A DNA stretch of 64,000 nucleotides from Pseudomicrostroma phylloplanum (taxonomy: Eukaryota > Basidiomycota > Exobasidiomycetes > Microstromatales). Under the pieces are notes generated by a model. That model saw nothing but the letters and a program-made list of their open reading frames with translations. It was not told the DNA's origin and ran no database searches. The stretch spans positions 372,001 to 436,000 of the forward strand of contig BCHS01000011.1 of NCBI GenBank assembly GCA_039545275.1. The letters are read 5' to 3'. Below are positions 22,908 through 35,303 of the stretch, one piece after another (position 1 is the stretch's first letter; the number at the start of each line of letters is the position of its first letter). Made by a program: the position numbers and the translations under genes.

Positions 22908-23534
22908 ATGTCTCTCCTCAGATCCTCCCTCTCCACCTTCCGCGTGCTCCCCAGCACCTCGGCTCGGGCAGCCGCACTCGCGAAGACTTCCCCGGCATTC
23001 TCGACTAGCGTGAGACGCCAGGCCGACCCGGCAGAGAACAGGAACAACAGCGAAGGCACTATGCCTGGATCGGGATCGGTGAGTGTCGCAGTCGCAGTCG
23101 CAGTCGCTAATAATCGCACTATGAGATCAGAGGCTGACGGAGGAGTCCTGTACCCGCCGCTTCTTACCTCGCCACGCTGCGATATTCAGACTGAGGAGAT
23201 CGCAGACTCCGAAGGCGCCTTTTCAGCCAGTGAGACCCGTCCCGACGAAGCGTGAGTATTGCTCCACCTCTCTCTCCTCCTTGTCCCTTCCACCTACTAA
23301 CCTTGTGCCTCTCTCTCCCCACTTCTCTTTCACCGACCGATCAACAGCGGCAAGTCCATCAGCCGCGAGAAGCCCGGCGTGGAGATGGACTCCTCTGCCG
23401 CGTCCAACGACAATGCGGACCGCTCAGCCAACGAGGGAAACAAGGAGACGACCAAGTCGGCAAATGGTACCAACCCGCCTCCTTCCCAGGAGAACTTGGG
23501 AGCTAGTAAGGCTAGGAAGGAACAGAAGGAGTAG
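22908..23534 (+). CDS. Small predicted mitochondrial protein, unknown function
   Basis: I do not recognise this protein. Exons are 22908-23078, 23190-23251 and 23348-23534, giving 139 aa. The first 40 residues (MSLLRSSLSTFRVLPSTSAR, then AAALAKTSPAFSTSVRRQA) contain Arg, Ser and Ala and no acidic residue, typical of a mitochondrial presequence with a likely cleavage near FSTSVRRQ. The mature part is short, hydrophilic, Asn/Ser/Glu/Lys-rich and probably disordered. Splices have GTGAGT donors and ATTCAG and CAACAG acceptors, and all phases agree. Intron 1 is 111 nt, stop-free in frame, and contains a GTCGCA hexanucleotide repeat (23084-23108). An internal segment GKSISREKPGVEMD recalls small stress-induced mitochondrial proteins, but that is only a resemblance. 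Confidence 0.65.
23084..23108 (+). repeat. GTCGCA hexanucleotide repeat in intron 1 of the mitochondrial orphan
   Basis: About four GTCGCA/CAGTCG units start just inside the donor of intron 1 (23079-23189), keeping the intron open in frame. Confidence 0.85.
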
Positions 23535-23784
23535 AGGAGGAGCAGGAGGAAGGCCGAGGGGCCGTGGGAGATTAGAAGAGTGAGAACGGGAAGGAGGAGG
23601 CTTTTCAGACATCGGCATAACTGTATCTACATGCATTCGTTGTTTCGTGCAAGCGTCATTTCATCAGCTATTAGAGGGGTATGGAGTGTGGGGTATTGTT
23701 CGTAAAAAGATCGTAAAGTGCGTGACAAAAGGTGACTCAAAGCCCATGCCGGATCTCCAACGGCCGTCCCTCCCTACCTGGGTA

Positions 23785-26700
23785 TCACAAGACGCTCGGC
23801 AACTCTGCAGTGCGAGCATCACCCGGCCTGCTCCCCGCCGTGCCCCTTTCCCAATCCTGCCCAGGCACGTCGATAAAGTAGGAAAGCATTGCCGCCTCGA
23901 ATCTCGCTGCATACTCGCTCGGTGGCAGGACGGTGACGCTTCCCTTTGCCTCTGTGCTCTTGAGGGCCTTTTTCGAGGAGGACTCGAGCTGCTTGGCTAG
24001 GGTGAAGGCGCTGATGTAGTCTACTATGCGCACCCGGATCGAGGGACTTGGAGCGCTTGAGGCGCTCGTGTTGCCCTCTTCTTCGCTACTGGACCGAGGG
24101 AGTGTGGGAGACTCATTGACGCCTACTAGCAGCGAAAAGTCCATGACGTTAGATTCTGCGTTCGCAAATTGTCAGGAGAGGGTGGAAAGGCTTGGTGAGT
24201 TAGTCCCCTCTTCCCTTCTACGCAGCCCTTGCTTTTGTTGCTCTCACCTGTCAAGAAGGCCAAGTCATTTCTCAAAGCCTTGGTGAAGAGGTCCCGCTCT
24301 TCCTCGGGCACGAACATCTTCGCCTGGTAGCTCTCAATCCACTCCGCATCCCATAAGACCGGCGGGGTATAAGCCAAGCCGTCCGTCGGCGTGGCTCGAG
24401 TGGCTCTCCTTTCCTTGATCCCCTTCAGATCGAACTTGACCGTCTTCTCATCCCCATCCGCAAAGACATTCTCGAGCAGCATTACGCTCATCTTCATCCT
24501 CACCTCCCCCGTCTTCATGTCCTTAATCTTCAGACTGTAGAAGCCCGCGATCTTGACCAAGAGGGAAGGACAGTGGTTGGTATGAGAATTCATCATGTAC
24601 CGAATGTACGCCGGTGTGAACTCGAGCAAAGCGTCCTTCTCATCCACATTCCAGACTGTGAGCAGCTGCTTGCCGATCCACTTCTCGTCCATCGTCTTGA
24701 AAAAGGTGCTCCGGCTCTTGCCGCCTGTAGCAACCCAGGGTGAGCTTTTGCTGAGACTCGCGACAAAGTCTTCTTCGATGCCCCACTTGGCGCGCAGGGC
24801 TGCAAAGTCTTCTGCGAACCAGGAGGTGCAGGAGACCTTGGTGCTGCCTTGAAAGACATTGTGCTTGATGTGTGGTGATTCTTTCGGAGACTTGCCCAAA
24901 ATCCGTGCCGATTCACAGCGCAGAGAGGATGCGCTGTATTGCGGGCGTAATTGAGGCGTCCACAGTGCTGGAGAAGCAGTAGTGTCTACGCTGCTACCAG
25001 CAGGAACCCGGAGAGCGTCATCATGTGTGGTACTCTTGGCGAACCTCGAGCCCAAAGTGGGGAGGCGGTTCGATATGGGCGTCACCTGAGCTTGGAAAGT
25101 GCTGTTGGTCTGCGAGGAGCTGATGGTATCCGAGACAAATTTCCTGCGGCCACGAGGTGCGTGCAGCGTATCGGCGCTCGTCAAGGCCGCAGGATCAAGT
25201 CCTGATACAGATAGCACATCATAGCTCTTCTCCTCTGACCTTTGCGCAGCAACATCGATTCGACTGCCGTGAAGCTGACTAGCGGCCGCGGAAACGTTTG
25301 AGCCGACTCTTCGCAGTGTCAAGGCTAGGATGGAACCCTCCTTGGCCCGCCTCTTCCTCTTGATGGCTCCTCGGACAGCTTCGCCCTCGCCCTCGGGACG
25401 AGAGAGATCGGATGTGGCGGAAGATGCCGCGGATACGTCCTTCTCCTGAAGGTGCGACGTGGATGAGGCCATCGAGGCAAAGCTGATCGTACTAAAGCGA
25501 GAGCTGCCGCCGCTGGGAGAATCAAGCCCTTTTTGCCAGTCAAGACCATCAGTAGTGCCGCAAGATGGGGACTGCTGTGGAGTATTGAGCTCAAGCTTGT
25601 ATTCGCGGGAGCTAGACACGGCAATGAGGGCTCATTAGTTAGCAATGGTCGCTTGCGTCGTATCGCAAAATGCCGACTTACCTGAGCGAAAATGCAATGA
25701 CTGATAGCGGTTCGTCTTCGCGGACAACATAGCCCGAGCCTGGAAATGTGTAGTGGCGCGATCTCATCCATATTGGCTCCGCGCAATCAACGCCATCGCT
25801 GCCGAATGGCTTGTCTAGAGGCCGATGATTCTGTCGCCAGACCTCAAAGCGCTCACGTGTCCTGCGAGAGAGGATGAAGAACTTTCTACGGAGATCATTG
25901 ACCTCCTCGACTGTGGGTGAAGCAGTGCAGACTGTCGTCAGATCTCAATCTTCCAGGTGCAATAAAGGCTTCAACTCACATGCCATCATCTGTACGCTAG
26001 CCAAAAGGTCGGACTCGTCTCCTTTGACGCATACTCTGAGTGCTCGCAGAGTCTCCAGCGGGTCTGATTCAGCATCACCCTCGGCGTTTGGAGCTGTGTC
26101 CCTCTCTCGGGGGCTGCCCTGATCATCTTTGGAGGTCGTAGCGATGCAGCTTGCTTCTGCCTCGGCTATAGCCTCTTCCACAGAGGCAAAGAAGGCACGG
26201 ATCTCTGCGCGAAGCGTGTCTAGCACTTCTTCCCTAATGGCGTCTCCGGCGAGCGTGCTATCGCTCATCCCGCACACCACCGGTCCCTCGATCTCCAGTC
26301 GATACACCGTCAATGGAGTAACGCAAACCTTCACGATTGTTGCGCCTCTTTGGAAGAGCCGCACTGTATCATATGGGCCTTTCTCGCACCCCACTTGTGT
26401 ATGGTAGATGATCGTCTCGAGGAACTTTGCAAAGGAGAAGAGCCAAGTCGCCTGCGACATCAGAATTGGGCTGGTCTCTTCGCCAGTCTGCGCGTTGCTC
26501 GACCAGAGATAGATTGCACTCGAGTCCGGGAGCGACGACCCTCCTAGGTTGCCTGTATTAGAAGTATCACTCGCAGCGACTTTGACAGATGAGCTCGGCG
26601 TAGGGGTGTCTCCATTAGCTAGGCCTACATTTGCGCTACGGGTTTGCTCGTACGCTCTGGCAGAAACGCTGACCCGATGTCGGCCATGTATGTAGTGGAC

Positions 26701-29394
26701 GCATGTATCGCGCCCGGAATTGACCTCTTCAGACTGCTGCTTCAACGCCTTCTCAGCTCTCAAGCACATCTCTTCCAGCACTTGACCCAGAGGAACATCC
26801 CTCCCCGGCGCTGCTTTCGCATAGAAGTCGACTGCTTCACGCCTGAGTTGTTTCCAGCGTACCAGTGTGGCATCTTGCGCTGGCGCTGGCGCGGTATCAA
26901 CAGTCTCACCTGTGAGGCCGAGACCGAGGCCAGTGGGGCTCGAGAGAGGTTCGATACTGCCACCTTGCGAGACGCCGGAGAGCTTGCGGACCGCTGATGT
27001 TGCAGAGGAGAGGGAGGCAAAGTAGCCCCCTGCCTGTGGCGTAGGTGTATGCACGAAGGTGGATCGAGCCACGGATGAAGGTATTGCCTGAGCAGGGTGG
27101 GCTTGAGTACCGACTAGCACTGCGATGTTTTGTGCTCCTGAAAAGTGCCGCACGAAGGCTTCGCCCGTCAAAGGGGGAGCTCGATGCACTGACTGTTGCC
27201 TGCGTTGGGAGAGCTCAGGCGATGCAGAAAGGGGAATCGCTGGGGCAGCCTCAGGAGTAACGAGGCTGCTGCCTCTTTCAGCTGGACGCGCCTTAGAGGC
27301 AGAGTTGCTCTCCTTCTGATGATGTGCCTGTGGTCCAGAGTCCCCTGAAGTGCCACCAAAGGAGATGATCGAGCTGACTTCCTCCTCCTCTGGAAGGCCG
27401 TCTATGGAGGACCGAGGACTCTCGTGCTCTCTAAATAGCCGTCCGAGCTTTGCTGGCAAGCGCGAGCTGAGCGAAGCTGGGATACTGTTCCTCGAGTTCG
27501 TTCGAGATCGTCCTGTTGCACATTCCGACGTTCGCTTCGTCTTGTCAAAGGTGCGGCTCCTCGCAAGCTTGAGTCCTGCACCGGCGAGGTATTCAAGCTG
27601 CTCATCGAGAGACTGCTCGGGACTTGTCGGCTTGCTCAAGAGAGCCGCTGTCAGAGCCGCACTGCTGCTCTGCACGGCACCCCACAGACCTTTAGACCAT
27701 CGGCTTCCAGTCCGCCTGTGCCGCTCAAGTGGCTTTTCGAGGGCAGCCATAGGCTCAGTAATGGGGCATATCGATGCTGGAGGCGGCTCATCAGGAGACG
27801 CTTCTCGAGGCGGCTCTGACAGCTCCGGTACTACTGCTCTCCGATGGCCAAGATCGTGCAGAAATGCCGTTTCTAGCAGCATCGACGTCGCGGTATAGTA
27901 TGCCACGGCGATGACATCTGTGACCAATTGAGCGTCTTCTTTCGAATTAGTGGTAACGGCAAAGGTGCCTCCTTTCTGTGTCACCCTCTCTGATGCTGCG
28001 CCCTCGTCCATATTGACACGATGATGACCGCTGTCAAAGAGGCTCTCCCCGCGGAAGACGTCCGACTCCCAGTACACCTTTCGGCTCTGAAAGCCACTAG
28101 CACTTGGCGTTGGTGTCATATCTTCCGAAGGTTGGTTGCCGGCCACTGTCTCGTCGGACATGATTGACAGGCGAGAGCGTCGTGAGCCTGCGAGCGTCGA
28201 GGCTACGCTTGCTTCCTGAAGTCGGCCGTCTCGGAGCGTCACAGTCTCCACAAAGACAGTAGCGACCACCATCTTGGCTCGCTCTTGGCAATCCGCATCG
28301 ATGTACGAATCGAGGCCTCCTGGTCCTTCTACATCAGCAGTCTCCGTTCGCCGAGCCCTGCTTGAGATGCGCGAAGAGACGGAAGAGGACCGCGATGTTT
28401 CGCGAGACCGTGCTGTCCCATCCTCTGTGGATGTAGAACGGGGGCCCACATTCAACGAAGAGAGCTTCTCTTGCGCACGACTGGGAGTCTGAGAGGCATT
28501 TGCTGTCGTAGGCGTCTCCCCTGTTGAGCACGCTGATGCGCTGGGATCGATATGAGCGGAGGTAGGAGCACCGCGAGCATCTTCGAGCTGCACCTCAAGG
28601 AACTGAGACGCGAAGGGATCGGGCGACTCATGTTCAGCAGCCGGCGACTGTGACAGAGCCATGCTGACGGCCGTGGTAGGAGTAGAAGGAGCAAGGAACA
28701 TTGTCGGCATCCCCGCGCCTCTCGGTAAACCTTCACGTCTGACGGACATCGAGGAAGAAGTCGTCGATGCTGTGCCGAGCAGCACGTCTTCCTGCTTGGG
28801 CGGTGCATCCTCATGTGTCTCTGGAGCCGAAGAGACCAACCATATAGCGTTTGTGAGCATTGCTAGTGCTATGTCCCTCTTGCGAACCCTATCTGTCCTC
28901 TCGGGCTCTCTGCTACCGGCTATGGAGTTCGACCATCCGAGACGACTCCATGTAGGCTGCTGGACCATCGTACCGTGTTGCCTTGCAGCGACAGTAGACC
29001 TTACGTGGGCTTGCGCTCTAGACATCATACAGGCTGTCTGCCGCAAGGAGGACAGCGTCTCGGATTCGCCCGTGACAGTAAGCGCGTCGATGACGGCGGC
29101 GAAGATGCTTGAGCGATAGGCAGCGTAGTCGCCGGGCAGAGCATGGTACAAAAGCGCTCTTAAGTGGACTTGAGAGACCTCGTCTAGCAGTTCAGCGGAG
29201 TGTGCTGCGTCAGGTATCACATGCCCCCCGATAGGCACCTGTCTCGGTTGCTCTGGCCACCAGACTTCTGGGTCTAGTGGGACTGAGCGCTCTTCTACAG
29301 GCCTGAACGACGATGAATCATCTTGAGTATTTACACCCTTGTCGCCAATTGATTCGTTCGTCGCGGAGCCTTCCCACAGACCTGCGATGTGCAT
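23785..29394 (-). CDS. Divergent Fab1/PIKfyve-like phosphatidylinositol phosphate kinase without FYVE finger
   Basis: Exons are 29394-25980, 25910-25682, 25611-24248 and 24155-23785, giving 1792 aa. The C-terminal PIP-kinase domain is clear: GGKSRSTFFKTMDEKWIGKQ (ATP Lys), CPSLLVKIAGFYSLK, FDLKGIKERRA, NVMDFSLLVGV (completed at the last splice) and IVDYISAFTLAK. Just before it, HYTFPGSGYVVREDEPLSVI and IAFSLSSREYKLEL are hallmarks of Fab1, as is MSQATWLFSFAKFLETIIYH. The family makes PI(3,5)P2 on endosomes and vacuoles. No FYVE zinc finger is visible, and the chaperonin-like (CCT) region is reduced to fragments such as YYTATSMLLETAFLHDLG. A long Ser/Thr-rich disordered region fills the rest. 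An alternative first exon at 29773-29746, spliced to 29426, would keep frame and add a short N-terminus but still no FYVE. Confidence 0.82.
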
Positions 29395-30210
29395 CGATGT
29401 CGCTGTCGTTTCCTGTGAGCAATGGACTGCGCTGGTCAAAGCTCAGAGCCAGAGCTGTGGAACGGCCGTCAGCGTATCTGCTCTAGGGTCAAGGAGCATC
29501 GAGCGGTAGGAGTGACGTGGGTGTGGATCGGAGGCGATAAGACACAGGCGAAGCAAAAGGGTGATGGTACGAAGGGAATAGGAGCAAATGGACAGGGGAC
29601 GATGTGGGGCTCAACCAAAGGGACATGCAGGGCAGAGGAGACTGTCCGTTTGAAACACAGAGCTGTGCACGGTCCCCCCGCATATAGGGCCACTGACTAT
29701 CACGACCCAAGCGACTGCATGCCTGAACGCAGCTCTCGTTCTCACCGACGTTATCACAGGAGACGCAAGACATTGTACTGAACGGGTGGGTGCGCGAGAG
29801 AGGTCGCTGACGAGTTGTACAAGACTGCCTGGGCGTGCGCTGCTTGTGCGAGAAGAGCAGTCAGAGATGCATACAGGCTCCCGGGCTGGAGGTGGGTCAA
29901 CTTGTGGGATTTAGATCATAGTCAGAGTGTGTGGATGATGAACATGACCTTGTACAGTCTTTGTGCGAGCAATGCATCTAGATGTGACTCCAACTAGAGG
30001 ACAAAAGGAGGAAGGACAATGAGGAGCACCACCAATGGCCGTTGCGCCAGCCAGTCAGGCGCGAGTGGGCGCGGGGAATTGCGCGCGCGGGCGGGGGCGG
30101 GCGGTGCGAGGCCCAGGCTGAGCTGGCAGTAGGGGGAAGCTGGCCAGTGTGACGGTGAGCAGTGGCTTGGCCCTGTGTGTGTGCGTGGGTGCGTGGGTGG
30201 GTGGGTGCGT

Positions 30211-30243
<33 letters not shown>

Positions 30244-30446
30244 GCCCACGCGGCCATCACAGCAGGGTGGACGCTCCTTCCTACCGTCGCCCCCAACCCC
30301 CTTCCCTCGCCATCCTCTCATCCTCACGAAATCGTCACCTTCCAGCAACCCCTATACGATCGCCTCACGAGTCCGCTCCGTGCATTCACGAAACACATTC
30401 TACTTGCCCCTTTTTACCCCACACCCACCCTACTACTTAAACAACA
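29395..30446. other. Divergent promoter region Fab1-like/actin
   Basis: This is about 1.05 kb. On the actin side it holds a CCAAT box (30032), GC-rich sequence, a G/T-rich GTGGGTGC-type tract (30174-30211) and a CTGC tetranucleotide array (30217-30243), followed by pyrimidine-rich leader. On the kinase side a possible alternative first exon lies at 29773-29746. Confidence 0.5.
30217..30243 (+). repeat. (CTGC)n tetranucleotide array in actin promoter
   Basis: Nearly seven uninterrupted CTGC units lie about 200 bp upstream of the actin ATG. Similar TGCC-phase arrays occur on the sense strand upstream of three other genes in this window. Confidence 0.95.
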
Positions 30447-32236
<1,790 letters not shown>

Positions 32237-32581
32237 GCTCCTCTGTCTCTCTTGGTTCTTCTCCCGCGCCGGCGGCGATAGGCCCCTGCGACCAATTCTC
32301 GTCTAGTGGAGGAGGAAGAAAAGGAGGAGGAGTTATAGAGGGTGTGAAATGCAACGATGCAGTGAAATCAGACGAAGTGCGAGTGGAAAGGATAGGCGAC
32401 AAGGCTGAGCAAGGGAATATTGGAGGCGGAAGGCGTGCTGCTGCTACTCCGAGATGGTTTGTGGCGCTCTCTTCTTCCCTACCCACGCGTGGCCTGTCAA
32501 TCATCTTTTCTTCCTCTCCATGTCGTAGCCTGTCGTCTGCTGCTTCTGCCTCTGCTCGCCCTGTCCATTCCCTTTGAGCGC
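32237..32581. other. Intergenic, tail-to-tail actin/secreted protein A
   Basis: This 345 bp holds the actin 3'-UTR, with an A/G-rich patch near 32310-32335. No gene is visible. Confidence 0.55.
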
Positions 32582-33283
32582 TCACCACCTAGCCATCTTC
32601 CTCACCTTTGACCACACCGTCGTCTTCTTCTTCGGCTTCCCCCTCGCCTTCCCAAACACCCTCCGCGTCATCTTCTTCATCTTGCCCCATACCCCCTTGG
32701 CCGGCGGCGAGTACGGTGGAAAGTCCGGGAGAGAAGTATCCGTATCAAAGCCCAAGCTCCTCAGGGTACCTGAATTCAGCGCCTGAGAATCTTCGCCAGA
32801 GTCCCAGAGAATTATCGTCTTGTCTGGTGAAGAGCTCGTACCCGTTCGATGCGAGACACCGCGCTGTGTCTCGGAAGGGTTCCGTGACAGAGCAGCAGGT
32901 CCGAGTTCCGCGAATGACACCTTTCTTCGTCCGCTGCGTGCTCCCTTTAGGCTTGGACTGATGCGCTTGGCGGGCGACACACCTTTGATGGCTGGGGAAA
33001 GTCTTCCCGGTGTCTTGGGCGGCGTGCGGGGCGGTGTCTGCGGTGGCGTCACTGCCGGTGTGTGGGCATCTTGGATCTCAGGATCCATCCGTGGCAGCAC
33101 GAGCAGCCGATCGTAGGGTCCAGGCGCCACACCATGTATCGAGCGAAGGGGAGCAGTCCTAGCTGTGATGATCGCGTTCAAGTTGTCCGGCTCGCTTATA
33201 ACACATGGCACAGCCAGTAACAAGCTCACTGTCACGTAGAACAGGAGCCAGACAGACGCTCGCGAAGCAAGCAGTGTCATCAT
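32582..33283 (-). CDS. Secreted proline-rich protein A with cationic C-terminal tail, unknown function
   Basis: This single-exon gene encodes 233 aa from the ATG at 33283. A signal peptide is clear: MMTLLASRASVWLLFYVTVSL, continuing through LLAVPCVIS, with likely cleavage near residue 30. The middle is Pro/Thr-rich, with a TPPQTPPRTPPKTPGR repeat, then Ser/Arg-rich. A motif IILWDSGEDSQ precedes a strongly basic tail, KGVWGKMKKMTRRVFGKARG and onward, containing about 15 Lys/Arg in 35 residues with interspersed aromatic and hydrophobic residues. No Cys-rich fold or enzyme motif is seen. The adjacent gene encodes a protein of nearly equal length and the same layout, suggesting a tandem duplication. 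It could be a candidate secreted effector, a wall-binding protein or a cationic peptide precursor; I cannot decide between these. Confidence 0.7.
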   Translation of the reverse strand: MMTLLASRASVWLLFYVTVSLLLAVPCVISEPDNLNAIITARTAPLRSIHGVAPGPYDRLLVLPRMDPEIQDAHTPAVTPPQTPPRTPPKTPGRLSPAIKGVSPAKRISPSLKGARSGRRKVSFAELGPAALSRNPSETQRGVSHRTGTSSSPDKTIILWDSGEDSQALNSGTLRSLGFDTDTSLPDFPPYSPPAKGVWGKMKKMTRRVFGKARGKPKKKTTVWSKVRKMARW

Positions 33284-33825
33284 GATGCTGCTTTGGTGAT
33301 GGGTAGTAAGCCGATAGCGTGAGCGTTGTGCGTGTTGGCCGCGATGCTGTCGATGTAAGCGCCACACAAACCGAACGTGGCAAGAGGGAAAGCCTGTTCC
33401 CCAAGAGTGCAGCGTATGTAGAACCGAAGATTACTTACGTCTCTGCAGATATGATCACTCATCTCGTCTTCGTTTCTGCTCAATTTTAGCCTGTCAGACG
33501 TTGCATCGACCTCTGTTGCTTCGCCTTGCGGGCAAGATAGATATCGAGCAACGGCAAACGCGCGTGACACAAATCATCCTCTTTCGGGCCGGTCTCGCAT
33601 ATCACGCCGCAAGGATCTGTTTGCTGATTGCTCGCACGCAAGCCACACTGACATCACACTCACATTTTCCCGGTCAACACCAAGGTCACAACAGCGGCAG
33701 AGGCAATGGTCTCAATCGAACGACTTGCTGCCGTGCCACTGTGACCCCCCCTTGTCGACAACGCGTAGTGACGCGAAAGAGGCCGCCTACTCCGGGCCAG
33801 ACAACCCCACAGCCAATCTCCTACA
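33284..33825. other. Intergenic between the two secreted-protein genes
   Basis: This 542 bp contains the presumed promoter of protein A and the 3' end of protein B. No clear feature is seen. Confidence 0.5.
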
Positions 33826-34536
33826 TCAGGGACGCGAAGTCCGCTCCAAGGGCATCGACCAGCGAGAAGGCGCCGAGTCGGTTCCCACACTCCCGCTTCC
33901 AGTCCTAGTAATGCGGGACTTTGACTTGCTCTTTGCAAAGACCTTTGAAAGCTTTGGCCTTGACTTGCCCGTGAGGACATTCTTCAGCTTGGCGAAGACG
34001 CCCTTCTTCTTTTGTTGCTGCGAGGACATGGGCAAGGGGCCTGATTCGGCAGTGCGGACGCCGTGACCATTGCGTGTCGACGAAGACCCAGGCGAGGGTC
34101 TTCTTGTTGTAGGCACAGGGGGTGGAGGCCTGGTTGGTGGGGACGTCCCTTTCCGCACCGGCGAGGGACGCCTAGACTTTTGGTCTCCCGTCTCGGAGAA
34201 CTCGATCAGCCAAGGTGACTGGGGCGTTGCTGGCCTCATGGGGGGAGTTGGCGGGGGCGTGGGCGAGCTGGAGGGGGATGGAGTCATATATGTTGCAAAT
34301 TCACGTGGAGGAGATCGGTTGGGTGCCTTTTGCCAGTCGAAGAAGTTGTCCAGTGGATGCTGGGAACTGGAAGCTCCACCTGTAGGTGCTCTCTTTTCGA
34401 GGGTACGGAAGCGGTGTTCGCGTACAGCCCGTCTGGTGTAGCGCTCGGTAGAGGCATGAACTAGGGTGACGGCCAGCAGAGATGCTGCCACCATGAAGAA
34501 GAGGAGCAGCCGAGTCGAGCAGCGTCCGGTCTTCAT
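33826..34536 (-). CDS. Secreted proline-rich protein B with cationic C-terminal tail, paralogue-like neighbour of A
   Basis: This single-exon gene encodes 236 aa from the ATG at 34536. The signal peptide MKTGRCSTRLLLFFMVAASL continues to LLAVTLVHAS. It is followed by a basic propeptide-like segment ending in RTLEKR, a good Kex2-type processing site. The middle has a Pro-rich block (PTPPPTPPMRPATPQSP) with a WLIEFSETGDQKS motif that resembles the ILWDSGEDSQ of protein A, then RPPPPVPTTRRPSPG. The tail is cationic: KKKGVFAKLKNVLTGKSRPK, then LSKVFAKSKSKSR. Layout, length, strand and adjacency all match protein A, although overall identity is low. The function is unknown. Confidence 0.7.
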   Translation of the reverse strand: MKTGRCSTRLLLFFMVAASLLAVTLVHASTERYTRRAVREHRFRTLEKRAPTGGASSSQHPLDNFFDWQKAPNRSPPREFATYMTPSPSSSPTPPPTPPMRPATPQSPWLIEFSETGDQKSRRPSPVRKGTSPPTRPPPPVPTTRRPSPGSSSTRNGHGVRTAESGPLPMSSQQQKKKGVFAKLKNVLTGKSRPKLSKVFAKSKSKSRITRTGSGSVGTDSAPSRWSMPLERTSRP

Positions 34537-35303
34537 AGTTGATGTATGTGAGGTGAGCGGTGTTAGTGTAGTGCGGGAGATCAAAGTCACTTGTTGACTG
34601 CGCAAACGGCAGAGACCTGCTCTGTAGACTCAATGGAGAGGATGCGGCAAATTGGTCAGGACCAGCCTTGAAGTAAATAGAACAATTGCGGAATTACGAC
34701 GACGACGGCAGGGAGGTACGCACTTCGATGACCCAACATCCTCCTTAAATACCTTGCCAACGTTCACAGTTGTTCACAGAGGGAGCTTCCAGCAGCAAAC
34801 GTTCCCCGCTTCAGAAATCTCGAGTGCCACCGCAACCTGCAAACGTCACCGTCTCTACCGCCCAGTCGTCGTGCCCGTGCCCGAGTTGTGATAGATCGGC
34901 GCACGACAGGCCTGTGCAAAGAAGCCGCATTGCTGACATTGCGGCTAGGCAAGATCTAGACCGAAGGTGTCACACAAGACGGGGATCTCGACGATTGGGG
35001 AGCAAGAGCAACAGCGAGAGCAAACGCAGAGACGCGCCTCGGTTGGGCTTCAGATCTTGCACCTTCCAAGGTGATGCCTTTCGACGGAGTGCTTCTGCTG
35101 CTGCCAGCACTGACAAGTATCCGCGTGGAAGGAAAGTATGTATGAAGGCCCACAGAGGAAACACTACTGAACAGATACAGATGTACGGAAGGTGAGAGTG
35201 TCGGCGAAGTGTAAGGTCCTTCGCGTCGGATCGGGGGAACAGCACTGGACACCTGGGGAGAATATTTGACAAGAGAACGGCATCACGAAGGAGTTGCCCG
35301 CAT
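34537..35303. other. Intergenic between secreted protein B start and Rab5 3' end
   Basis: This is 767 bp. Open frames on both strands lack ATG starts or recognisable domains. I see only promoter and 3' flanking sequence. Confidence 0.45.

Noticed and set aside
22400..23119. 239-codon minus-strand frame between the bHLH gene and the mitochondrial orphan
   Set aside because: It overlaps exon 1 and the leader of the plus-strand orphan, which has coherent splicing and a targeting peptide. The minus frame has low-complexity ends and no motif.
29395..29439. Start of the Fab1-like protein at 29439
   Set aside because: It would require a TTG start. The sequence before 29394 ends in splice-acceptor-like CACAG motifs, so it is more likely leader or part of an upstream exon.
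34770..35195. 141-codon plus-strand frame between secreted protein B and Rab5
   Set aside because: It has no ATG at the proposed start, an Arg/Ser-rich composition typical of non-coding frames, and no motif.
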